Assembly: GCA_025345505.1 (NCBI GenBank)
Contig: JANVCC010000011.1
Span: 60,055 to 124,054, forward strand
Direction: 5' to 3'
DNA length: 64,000 bases
Source: Todiramphus chloris collaris
Lineage: Eukaryota > Chordata > Aves > Coraciiformes > Alcedinidae
Part shown: positions 46,765 to 56,134 of the stretch, in pieces
Layout: each line of letters starts with the position of its first letter
Numbering within the stretch: the first letter of the stretch is position 1
Notes under the pieces: generated by a model
Database searches by the model: none
Told to the model about the DNA's origin: nothing
What the model saw: the letters and a program-made list of their open reading frames with translations, nothing else
Made by a program: the position numbers and the translations under genes

Positions 46765-48979
46765 CAGCGGGTTGCTTCGCTCTGTGTTACCTGCAGCAGA
46801 GGCTGCCAGAAAGCAGCTGCAAACACCTGGACTTCAAACCAGCCTCTCCCGTCTGCGCTGCCATAGCGCTTGCTGCTCAACCACCGCACCTGCCGCTCTG
46901 CTGTTGCCCAAAATGGTGTTTCCAGGCTTACTTGACTTTTCCTTGTCTTGAATACTGATCTTCAAAAGGACCTATTTCCCCACAATTTTTAACCACCCCT
47001 GGTCTGAAGGTGCGCCAAAGTCAAACACAGCATCCTAGAAGGGATTCGGGATCTTGTTGTAGGAGCTGAACGTAACCGGCTGCCCAGGCTGATGCTGTAA
47101 ACGCCTGGCTCAGGCGTGTTGGGAGTTAAACACTGGCGATGGTGATGACAGGAGCAGCTCTGCCCTTCCCTGGAGGATGGGCAAGAGGGCAGGGCTGAAG
47201 GCAGCTCCTGGTGGAAGCAGCTGGGTGGTGCTCCTGCTGTCCCCACTGGGTTCAGAGGGAGGAGGCTTTTCCTGACTCGAATCTTCCAGGCTTGCCACCT
47301 GTTTCCAAGGCTTTGGGTATAAATTAAAGCCGTTTCGAGTGTTTGCTGTCGGCCACCCATAGAGCGCATCTGGGATGACGGATTGCGTTCAAGGCTTGAT
47401 TAAAGTTACTGCTAATTGGAGCACTGAAATCACACTCTACACCACCGACTACCACCCAGCTCTGCGGTTCTGTACATCCTCGGATACAGGCTGTTGAAAG
47501 GAGAAAATGGTGTTTATTGATGCTTCTGGGGCTGGAAGTGGACTTGGCACTGACCTTTCCCATGTTTATCCGAGCTCAGGAAGAGGAGATGGGTAAAAAT
47601 TGGAGCCTTGATCCTGACATTTGCCAAGGCGTAGCAGCCCATGATGCAGCTGCTTTATTTCCAGAGAGGTGGGTTTTGGTCACAGCCAGGGTCACAGTGG
47701 CCTCCAGCTGCTTTCTTTGCTGTGACATTTGGGTGGGGACTCAGAAGGCTGTTTGTGGACATGCTTGGCTGTTAACCTCGTGAGCCTGGTCCCTGCTGCA
47801 GATCCTACTGTGTTAATCCTCGTTCCAGAGGGTTCAGGGGTTTTTTTGGGCTTCTGACAGTGTTTGGGGCTTCAGCAGCTCTCCCTGCTGGGGGTCATGC
47901 CAGTCTGTATTTGAGTGCAAGTGGAGTGGGTAAACCCTCATTTCTGGGTTTCGGCACTTCTCCCTCTGGTCCTGCACAGTGTTGGTCCCAGTTGGCACCA
48001 AAAGCCCCCTAGAAGTCCTTCTCCTGCAGACAAAGGTCTCAGTGGAGTGAAAACCAAACCAGATGGTTTTGTGGATGATGGTTTCTATTTTTTGCACTTC
48101 CAGATTTCTTTTTGACCTGCTTGATTGCTCCCTCGTTTAGCTTCCTAGTGAAGGGGCTGGCTGCCATCAGCTGCTCCCACCCAACAGTATGAAGACCCCA
48201 GGAATTGCTGCTGAAGGCACCTGCTGGTCCATCACTGCCCTTCTTGGTGGCCTTGTCTGGATCACTTCGTGTCCCTGGGTCTTTGGGAGACTGGCGTAGC
48301 CTCGTTCGGTGGGAGAGAAGCAGGATCAGCCCTGGGATGCTCAGGTACTGCAGGGGTGGGGAGCGTGAGGGTTTGTCTGAGCTGGGAAGAAGGAGCTTTT
48401 GCAGGTCAGCAGCTGGACGTGGCATGGAAAGGACGGCAATTTCTGTGTCCTGCTGCTCTGGGCAAAGCATTTCCAGATGTTTCTATCTCCAGTCGTGTCT
48501 CACCCTTGGGTTATGCACCTTGTGCAGTAAATGCCTGCCAGCAATGCTGGAGATGAGCTTGGCCAGGAAGAGCTCCAGCTTTTCCCAGATCTCCCAGCTC
48601 CTGGTATTGCTGAAGTCCCTGAGAAAAGGTTTAGGAGAGGTCCCCCTGGTTGCTGTGTCCCTACAACTGTCTCTCCCTTGCCCAGGCCAATCCATCTGGT
48701 ACCCTCAGGTTACCCTGTTGAGACTTGGGTGCTTTATCTCCACTGGGGCTGGGTTCAATTCCTGGGTGCTTTTGGGTAGCAGACAGACATGCTGCTCTGC
48801 TTCCTGACGGATGGAACAGCATCATGGAGGAAAATAAAACGGAAAGCAGGACAGTGGCCCTCACATTAGCTGGGGATAAATGCAGATCCAAAACAGAATG
48901 GGGCCAAGTGCTGTTCAGCCTCTGCAAGGCTCGTTCGCTATCTGATGCGCATCCTAAAAGCAGTAGTGGGTTTGTTCTC

Positions 48980-49915
48980 TTAAATGTCTTTGTCAGTCAT
49001 CTGGATGAGGGGATCAAGGCACCCTCAGTAACTCTGCAGATGACACCACGTTGGGTGGGAGTGTTGATCTGCTGGAGGATCAGGAGGCTCTACAAGAGGG
49101 CTCAGGATGGATCGATGAGGTGAGGCCAATGGGATGAGGTCCAAAAAGGCCAAAGGCTGGGTCCTTCTCCTGGATCACAACAACCTCCTGCAACACTCCA
49201 AGCTTGGGGAAGAATGGTTGGAAAGTGCCCAGCAAAAAGGGACCTGGGGGTGTTGGTTGACAGGTGGCTGAAGATGATCCAGCGCGTGCCCAGGTGGCCA
49301 AGAAGGCCACCAGCATCCTGGCTTGGATCAGCACTAGTGTGGCCAGCAGGACTAGGGCAGGGATCATCCCCTTGTAATGGGCATGGGGGAGGCTGCCCCT
49401 CAAATGCTGGGTTCAGTTTTGGGCCCCTCACTCCAAGAAGGACATTGAGGGGCTGGAAGGTGTTGACGGAAGGGCAACGATGCTGGGGAAGGGTCTAGAG
49501 CACAAGTGTTTTGAGGAGCGGCTGAGGGACCTGGGGTTGTTGAGCCCACAGCAAAGGAGGCTCAGGGGAGACCTTCTCACTCTCCACAACTCCCTGCAAG
49601 GAGGTTGGAGCCAGGTGGGGGTCGGTCTCTTCTCCCAAGGAACAAGTGACAGAACAAGAGGCAGTGGCCTCAAGGTGTTTCAAGGGAGGTTCAGGTTGGA
49701 CAGAAGGAACTTATTTCTTCTGCAAAAGGGTTGTGAAGGGCTGTCCCAGGCTGCCTAGTGCAGTGGTGGAGTCCCCATCCCTGGAGGGGTTTCAAAGCCA
49801 TGGAGCTGTGGTGCTGAGGGCCATGGTTTAGTGGTGACCTGGCAGTGCTGGGTTAATGGTTGGACTGGATGATCTTAAAGGTCTTTTTCTGACTAATATG
49901 ATTCTGTGATTCTAT
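48980..49915 (+). mobile_element. CR1 LINE, second subfamily
   Basis: Opens with the RT segment CATCTGGATGAGGGGATCAA and the GCAGATGACACCA (ADDT) codons; ends GATTCTGTGATTCTATTT, showing the terminal 8-bp repeats typical of CR1. Confidence 0.92.
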
Positions 49916-50809
49916 TTTTCTGTCCCCCCCCCCACCCCATTATAGCAGAAATAACCACAGGGGTCTGGGGATCAGAGGCAGAAGAGCACGGGGCGGTGTA
50001 GAGGTGAGTGTTCCAAATGTGGGACCTGGCCCGTGAAATGGGAGAAGGGATGAGGGCACAGAGGTGTGTACAGGGACAGAGCCTTCTTCTTTCCTCCCCT
50101 TCTTGAAAGCTGGGGTTTGATGGTGGGGCTGCAGGAGAAAGAAAACCTGAAACCCTGTCTTAGAAACTGCTAATTTTTTTCTAAAAGCAGGGGGCAGACC
50201 AACCTCAGCTTTAATGATGTGCAAATTACACAGACCCAGGGATGCTTTGAAGACATCTCCGAGTTTAAAACGGGGCTGGCGGGGCCCTTCACCGCACAGG
50301 GCCCTTCCCAAGTGGAGACAGAGTCTGATTTTGGGACACAAAGGAAGGAGCTGCTCTGCTGGCGCACCATCCTGGTCCTCTAGCACCACGATGGAGCTGC
50401 CGTGAGCGGGGATTCCTGGGTGGCTTTTTCCCTCCTGTGCCTTTTCAGGGCCATCCTGCCGTGTTCAGAGGCTGCGAGCGGGGACCTCGGGTGCCTGTGG
50501 TGCTGGGGACAGCATCTGGGTGCTACGAGTTCTGCTCCAGCCCATTTTTAGCAAGAAAAAGGTGGGTTTGATCTTACCAGTGGTTTTGCCTCACCCCTCC
50601 CCTTGAGATGCCCTTGAAGCTCCTGCTTGAAAAAGCAGGAGGAAAAAGGATGCCAGAGGAGATGCGGGAGCTGGTGACATCCACACACAGTTCTGCAGGG
50701 GCACCCAAACCTTCCCTACACACACACACCCCCCCACCCCAGAGATCACTGAGGATGAGCAGCCCCCTCCTCATCCTCACTCACAGGCTAGGTCTCATTT
50801 TTCATTGCC

Positions 50810-50815
50810 TTTATT
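50810..50815 (-). terminator. Candidate PLEKHB1 poly(A) signal AATAAA
   Basis: TTTATT on the + strand reads AATAAA on the minus strand, followed on that strand by CCTGTGAGTGAGG, a typical GT-rich downstream element. The alternative is the signal at 51582-51587. Confidence 0.4.
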
Positions 50816-51441
50816 AGACTGCAGATAGCTTTTTATTATTATTATTTCTTTTTTTTTTCCTGTTTCTCTTTTTTTTTTTTTTTTCCTCTCCAAAAAAATC
50901 GATGCAGTTGACAGGAATGGGTTTGCAACAGCAAGAGATGGGAGACTGGGGGAGGATGAGGATGGTGGTTTGGGATATCCCGATCCCCGTAGGCACAGGG
51001 ACGAACAGGTCCCAGGGCTGTAATGGCCCAGGTGGGCTGGGGCGCTGGTGTCACTTCTTTTTTAGTTTAGTGGGTTTTTTTAATCTAGCTGTGCTATTGG
51101 TTTGTACTTCTTGATTTTGCTTAATATTGATGACTCCTCCAGGGTAAAATCGTGGCTCTAAGGGTGATGCTCAGCAGCTGCGCCTCTCCCCTTGCCCTTG
51201 ATGTCTTCCTGGTGCTGCAAAAATGTGAGCTGCCCCTTGTCCCCACCCAAAGGGACCACGTAACCCCCTCAATCCCAGATCCCTGCTTTGAAGATTCTGG
51301 CTTAGCTGCCAGAAGGGGTTCCTGATCCTCTGGGAGAACTGCCCCTTGTCCCCCATGTGTGATTCCTCCCCTTCTCAGAAAATCAGAGTGAAACTCAACA
51401 TGCTGTGTGTCCTTCCCCAAGTGGCTTCTGCTTGGCTCTGA

Positions 51442-51520
51442 TATTCCCAGGGCTCTTCCTAGCCCAATTCCCAGGCACTTAGCCCCATTTCCCTGGGGTT
51501 TAGCCCCCATTCCCAGGGTG
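51442..51520. repeat. Short degenerate tandem repeat in PLEKHB1 3'UTR
   Basis: Three to four copies of about 20-23 bp around the core ATTCCCAGG...TAGCCCC. Confidence 0.5.
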
Positions 51521-52208
51521 TTCACACCCTTTCTCCAGCCCAGGGGACCAGTGCAAGGCTGGAAGAGGTCCTGCAAAGATTTTTATTCTTGTTAATCTCC
51601 AATCTAAACTGTCTCTTGAGCATCCCCAGGGTTGTCTCTGCTGTCAGCACCCACTCTGGGTGCTTGGACCATTACCCCCCCCCCCCCCAAAAAAAAAAAC
51701 CCCTTAAATAGCAGTGCTGCTGTGAGCTTCACCTGGCCAGGCTGGGTCTGCAAAAAACAAACCCATCCACTTCCCCCCAGATAACTCCCTCTTGCTTCAT
51801 AAAAACAGGTATTTCTGCAGCCAGCTCCCTGCAGAGATTTGGGGTGGGGCATTGAGCTGGGCTTTGGGGGCTGAGGCACTGTGCCCTCCACTCTGCTGCT
51901 GGCCCTGGCAGCTCCCCAGGCCCTTGGCGGATGGGAATCGGGCACTGTGAGGTTTTGGGGTAGTTCTTCTGGGGAGGGGGTGGTCTCTGAAGCACATCAG
52001 GGTTATTTAATGCAAAAGCCAGGGCTGGGAGGAGGTTATGGGGTGGGTTTGGGGCTGGATCTTTGTCCCCAGGGTGTAGGTTGCCAAGCAGGTTCTTTTC
52101 AGGAGGCTGAGGGTGGGTACCAAGCCAGGGGTGTAGAATTAAACTGGGCTTGGGGGGGGGGGAGGGGAAGAGAGGAGGGGAAAGGGGAGGGGCTGTGACC
52201 CAGCTTGC

Positions 52209-52223
52209 GGGGGGGGGGGGGGG
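52209..52223 (-). repeat. C15 run (mRNA sense) just after the PLEKHB1 stop
   Basis: G15 on +, so C15 in the PLEKHB1 transcript, about 18 nt behind the TAG. Confidence 0.9.
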
Positions 52224-52241
52224 CTGCATCCTGCAGGGCTG

Positions 52242-52378
52242 CTAAAACCAGCACGGCATCCACATGAAGGAGCCCAGGGCAGCGCCGGTGGCCGCCCCGG
52301 CCAGCAGCCCCAAGGCCATCTGGTCCCCAGAGACCCGGTAGGGATCCTCGCGCACGATGACGTGGGTCACCCCAGGAG
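52242..52378 (-). CDS. PLEKHB1: PLEKHB1 coding exon 6 (last)
   Basis: 137 nt after acceptor CCTTGCAG. It encodes PGVTHVIVREDPYRVSGDQ, the hydrophobic tail and PCWF, with stop TAG at 52242-52244. Confidence 0.96.
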
Positions 52379-55300
52379 CTGCAAGGCAAAAAGGGTGAGG
52401 GGTGAGCTGGGGGAGGTGGTTGGGGGGACACCATCCTCTTAGCCCGCCCCCTCCCTCTCCTCCCCCGGCCAGTGACAGTTGAGGGGCACCAATCCGTGGA
52501 GTGGGGTGGAGGGTGACTCCCATCTTTGGTTGTCACCCCAGCCAAATTAAGCATCCCTGGTACTAAAGCATCCAACAAATATTGGGGAGGGATGGGGTGA
52601 ATCGCGATGGGGCGAATCGGGATGGGGCCACCCACCTCCGTATTGGTGGCCGTAGTGCCCGGAGCTGATGTAGGCTGTCTGGTGGGAGTCGAGGGGCACC
52701 GTCTGGTAGTAGTCGTCATCGTAGGGGTCATAGACGTGCACCTGGGAATGCAGCACGAGGCTGGTATGGAGCGTGGTGGAGCCACAACCCAGCTGGTGTG
52801 GTTGGGCTGGTGACATGTGTGTTTTCCCCCATGTGTGATGGGGGCCTGAATCGCTTGGGTTCCCCTGACACTGCTGAAAGGGGGGGGGGGCAGAGTGTCC
52901 AAAAGGCCTTTGCTTGAGGATCTGAATCACCTGCCTGTGCTCAGCTCATCTGAACTGTGTCCCCTGTTACCTTAACTCTGTCCCCATCACCTTAAATGGA
53001 TTCTCCATCATCTCAAATTCTGACCCTGTCACCTTAACTGTGTCCCTAATACCATAACTCTGCTTATCACCTTAACTCTGCCCCTGTCAACCCCAACCAG
53101 GGGGTACCAGGAGATACCTGTGAACAGAGTCACCTTCAGTCAGTGGCATCATGAGCAGATGGCTCTATCACTACCCCTTCTCAACCTTCGTCCCTGTCTG
53201 CTCCAGGGACTTTACTCCCTGTGCCTCGAGGCTGCCCTGATGGGTGCAGGGTCTTGGGGGGGGCACCCTGAGCTCAGCATCAGCGCTGGGGTGGAGACTG
53301 GGGTTGTGTAACCTCCACCCCCCCCCCCCCCCCCCCCCCGCCTGAAGCCCAAGCTGGGTCAGTGTCCCTCTTTTGGGGATTGGAGCCTTACCGGGGTGGC
53401 TTTAGCTTCCAGCACTGCCATCTTCCAAGCGCTGCAAAGAAAACAGAGGGACCCAGGTTTGGGGTGTGCTGGGAGGGAGTGGGAATTATCCCCGTGGGGC
53501 ACACACGTCCCCCTTCCTCTCCCCCCTCTTGACCTGGATGTAAGCTTTAATTCCTGATTAGCCAGCATGGGGTTACTGGGTGGGGATGGGAAGGGGGTGG
53601 GAGGCCCCCAATGCCACAGGGATGGGCATAAGGCTAAATAATCTCCCTGGGAATGAATCAGGCTGAAACAAGGGCAGGCAGGAAAACGGCATCAAATTGT
53701 GGGGAAAAAAGTGGGTAAGGGGTGAGTTTCTATTCAGCTGGGGTCAAGCTCAATTGACCAAGGTCAGTTTGGCTTAGGCTGAACATCTCCCTCCAAATAC
53801 CTTCAGCTGAAGGTTTCCCACATTTTAGTTTTCATATTTTAACATGTTTTGTTTAAAAATTCAATATTTATAAAAATCAGAATTTTTATAAACAGAACAG
53901 TGCTAAAAAAGGGGTGTTTCCTCCTTTAAGGCAATCAAGACTTCACTTGCATACTATTTATCACCAAATACTGATGACCCTTCCCCAGTGATCCTCAGTC
54001 GGGCCAAAAGGTGTTTTCTCATCTGGGAGGGAAATGTGCCCCGCAGGAGACTGACTGCTTCAAAAGAGTTGCTTTTGGCTCTGAATTATTCAGTGGGGAA
54101 CCCAAAATTTCTGTCTGCGCCTCCCGCCCTGCAAGCGAACACGAGTGTTTGAGAAAACAGGGGCTGTGGGGAGGGGTTTATCTATGGGTGGGATGTGGTG
54201 GGAGCAGGAACGGGCTTCTCGTGTGGCTGAGGCCCTTTCCAGGCATGAATCATTCAGCTGGAAAAAGCCACCGCTGGGGTTTCGGTGCCACCAGGGCAGG
54301 ATTTGAGCTTACATGGCGTCATCCTCGCTCTCGGCGCACAGCGTCGTCTTGGAGCCGTCTCGCAGCACGACGGTCAGCAGGCAGTCGCGGCTCTTCCCCT
54401 CGGGCGGCTGCACGTCTGGAAAGGGAAGGGGCAAGATCCAGCCTCGGTGAGAAAGATGCCCCAGAGAGTACCTGTAGACCCTCACAGGAGAAGGCCCAGG
54501 CTCTGAATTACCCCTGGCAGGAGCAGCTCCCCCTGTTTGCCGCTGAGGGGTGCAACCCATTAAAATTCTGCTGAGTGTTGAGGTTTAATTTCAGCTCCGT
54601 CAGTCAGGATCTCAAAAGGTTAAAAGGCAACAGGAACCAAGAGCTGGCAAGCAGAAAATTCCACCCCCGCGCGGCAGAAAGAATGTGGAAGGGCAGAAAA
54701 TTGCCAAAACATCCAACTTGAGGCCACAAGGCTGAGCTGCGTTTGCTTTAATCATAGAATCACAAGAATCACCTAGGTTGGAAAAAAATCTTCAAGATCA
54801 CTGAGTCCAAGCATCACCCCTACTCTACAGGTCCCCTGCTCCCCCCTGTCCCTAAAATATCCCCTTATATTTGCCAGGTTGCAGTGAGCACCCTAGAAAC
54901 TTGTGCTGCTCACCGCTGGATCATGAGCTTGAGCCAGAGCAAAATCTTATAATCTGTTGAGATTTGTGCATCTTCCCCTACTTTTGGAGCCGGTGGGACC
55001 CTCTGGGGAGGATAAACCTTTGGGTCCGTGCTCCGACCGCAGCACGCCGGCTTCGCCACCACCACGGGCAGCCCAAGAAAAGCGCTTTGTGTGGCAGCCG
55101 TGGGCCAGCGGGGCCGAGCCGTAGCTGCTGCTTTGTTCTCCTTGTTTGTGCGAGACGTGAGGGATGAGTCAGGGCCGTGGGATCGTGTTTTCAACAAGCG
55201 CAAAGCAGGAGGAGAAAACTGAGTTTCTCCTTCCTTCTCCGTGGAAAAGCAACGGAAGAGAAGATGCAACATGCGTTGCGTGGGGGGGCAACCTCGTGCT

Positions 55301-56108
55301 AGCTGGGAGCTAGAAAGGGGTGAATTGAGCAGCCTGGACTCTTTTCGGGGTGTCCTAGACCAAGCAGCATTTCAAAGGGTTGTAGCTACACAAGAGAGCC
55401 CTGCAGAGGATGGGGTTGGGGTTGCGGAGGCACAAGCCTTTGCTCACCTCTGCACTCACGGCCGATCTTCACATCCCGGCAGCTGTATTTGATGTGGATG
55501 CGGCCGTCCATGTCGCGCTGCGTCTCGTCATGGTAGTAAACCAAGCTGCCATCCAGGTAGAGGACGAACCAGTTTCTCTTCCAGCGGCGCAGGATGGAGC
55601 CTGACAGGATGAGGAAGAGCCCGGTGGGATTGGGCCAGCACTCTCACGAGACCCAGTTTGCAGACGGATCCCACCGCCGCCTGCAAGAGCCACTGTATCC
55701 TGCAGAGCACCCGTGGCTGGCGTGAGCATCGGGGGCAGCGTGGCCAGCTGGCTTTAAATTAAAAAGAGTTGCCAAAAAAGCCACCTTGGTGCTGTCCTGC
55801 TGTGTGTGCGGGACCAGCTCCAGCCCCGGAGCCCTGTGCCTGTTTTCATGGCAGACGGCCTCTCTCTGCTCTTATGTAAATCCTTGAGCGGCTGAGCCAC
55901 GATTTCCTGGCTGCCGTGGATTAACCGCCCAGGTTGGGCCTGTTCCCCCCCGCCTTGGTGCATCCTCCCAACATCCTGTAGCCTAAACCTCTCCAGAGTT
56001 GTTATTTTTTTTTAGGGGGGCAGGGTGGGGGGCTGGTCTCCCAATCTGGAAAGCTGGAGGGTCACACTTACTCTGCCGCCAAAGCCAACCGCTCTTCACC
56101 AGTGCCAT
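52242..56108 (-). CDS. PLEKHB1: PLEKHB1 (evectin-1), PH-domain protein with C-terminal membrane tail
   Basis: Six coding exons on the minus strand: 56108-56072, 55600-55448, 54415-54313, 53431-53392, 52741-52636 and 52378-52242. All boundaries are AG/GT and the lengths sum to 576 nt, giving 191 aa plus TAG. The N-terminus MALVKSGWLWRQ sits in a strong Kozak context (GCAGCCATGG). Residues about 3-109 form the PH domain, with basic WKRNW near residue 20 and the final helix around AWKMAVLEAKA. A Tyr/Asp-rich linker (VYDPYDDDYYQTVP) follows, then PGVTHVIVREDP and a hydrophobic tail LGLLAGAATGAALGS ending PCWF. Family members sit on post-Golgi and recycling membranes and are abundant in photoreceptors and brain. 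PLEKHB2 is excluded because its linker and C-terminus differ and because RAB6A is the neighbour. The long mammalian form carries about 35 extra linker residues not found here. Confidence 0.96.
52636..52741 (-). CDS. PLEKHB1: PLEKHB1 coding exon 5 (linker)
   Basis: 106 nt, acceptor CATTCCCAG, donor GTGGGT. It encodes VHVYDPYDDDYYQTVPLDSH and onward to HQYG, matching the Tyr-rich linker of the family. Confidence 0.95.
52950..53092. repeat. Degenerate ~20-bp minisatellite in PLEKHB1 intron 4
   Basis: About seven copies of a unit like CACCTTAACTCTGTCCCCAT, with substitutions and 1-2 bp length changes. Confidence 0.75.
53318..53339 (+). repeat. C22 homopolymer
   Basis: C22 on + (G22 in the PLEKHB1 transcript), 53 nt downstream of the exon 4 donor in intron 4. 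Confidence 0.9.
53392..53431 (-). CDS. PLEKHB1: PLEKHB1 coding exon 4 (end of PH domain)
   Basis: 40 nt, acceptor TTCTTTGCAG, donor GTAAGG. With the split Ile codon from exon 3 it reads IAWKMAVLEAKATP, the conserved Trp-containing C-terminal PH helix. Confidence 0.95.
53432..54312 (-). other. PLEKHB1 intron 3
   Basis: 881 nt without recognisable repeats or exons. There is an AT-rich patch near 53815-53900. Confidence 0.85.
54313..54415 (-). CDS. PLEKHB1: PLEKHB1 coding exon 3 (PH domain)
   Basis: 103 nt, acceptor CCTTTCCAG, donor GTAAGC. It reads DVQPPEGKSRDCLLTVVLRD and onward to CAESEDDA, a segment very close to the mammalian protein. Confidence 0.96.
54416..55447 (-). other. PLEKHB1 intron 2
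   Basis: 1.0 kb. It contains a short minus-strand CR1 3' fragment of an older type (about 54751-54890). The rest is GC-rich unique sequence. Confidence 0.85.
54751..54890 (-). mobile_element. CR1 3'-end fragment, older type
   Basis: ATCATAGAATCACAAGAATC, then ACCTAGGTTGGAAAAAAATC and GATCACTGAGTCCAAGCATC on +. About 140 bp. Confidence 0.75.
55448..55600 (-). CDS. PLEKHB1: PLEKHB1 coding exon 2 (PH domain core)
   Basis: 153 nt, acceptor CATCCTGTCAG, donor GTGAGC. It reads SILRRWKRNWFVLYLDGSL and onward to KIGRECR, the first strands of the PH domain, including the basic lipid-binding loop. Confidence 0.96.
55601..56071 (-). other. PLEKHB1 intron 1b (between coding exons 1 and 2)
   Basis: 471 nt, no repeats or exons recognised. 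Confidence 0.85.
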
Positions 56109-56134
56109 GGCTGCGGGAGGGTGTTCCGGACCTG
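56072..56134 (-). CDS. PLEKHB1: PLEKHB1 coding exon 1 with short 5'UTR
   Basis: The coding part is 56108-56072 (ATG to donor GTAAGT), reading MALVKSGWLWRQ. The exon probably begins at 56134 or 56131 after acceptor TTCCTGTGCCAG(CAG). The human long form starts about 19 residues earlier. I see no in-frame upstream ATG in this exon, so the bird protein should start at MALV. Confidence 0.9.

Larger units (their letters stand above)
45301..50789. other. Intergenic region between convergent RAB6A and PLEKHB1
   Basis: About 5.5 kb that becomes clearly more GC-rich. It contains one plus-strand CR1 copy (48980-49915), a G19 run (46746-46764) and several open frames that I could not tie to any protein. 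One of these (minus strand, 45725-46013) has a good splice acceptor and a stop codon and is reported as a weak candidate. Confidence 0.6.
50790..52241 (-). other. PLEKHB1 3'UTR (extent inferred)
   Basis: Sequence after the PLEKHB1 stop on the minus strand. Two minus-strand AATAAA signals occur, at 51582-51587 (about 0.65 kb UTR) and 50810-50815 (about 1.4 kb UTR, followed by a GT-rich stretch). It begins with a C15 run in the mRNA sense (52209-52223) close behind the stop, and holds C14/A11 (51675-51699 on +) and a short tandem repeat at 51442-51520. Confidence 0.55.
52742..53391 (-). other. PLEKHB1 intron 4
   Basis: 650 nt. It holds a degenerate ~20-bp tandem repeat (52950-53092) and a C22 run on the + strand (53318-53339). 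I looked here for the alternatively spliced linker exon of the long mammalian isoform and found none. Confidence 0.85.

Noticed and set aside
48500-48660. Minus-strand stretch with acceptor CTTTTCTCAG and an open frame (WEIWEKLELFLAKL)
   Set aside because: The donor (GTGCAT) is weak, no neighbouring exon fits in phase and I recognise no family.
48205-48807. 200-codon open frame on +
   Set aside because: No recognisable domain, Leu/Ser/Cys-rich composition and no supporting splice structure. Length is compatible with chance in GC-rich DNA.
52099-52902. 267-codon minus-strand frame over PLEKHB1
   Set aside because: A frame that runs through introns and the wrong phase of exons 5 and 6. The spliced gene model explains the conserved residues better.
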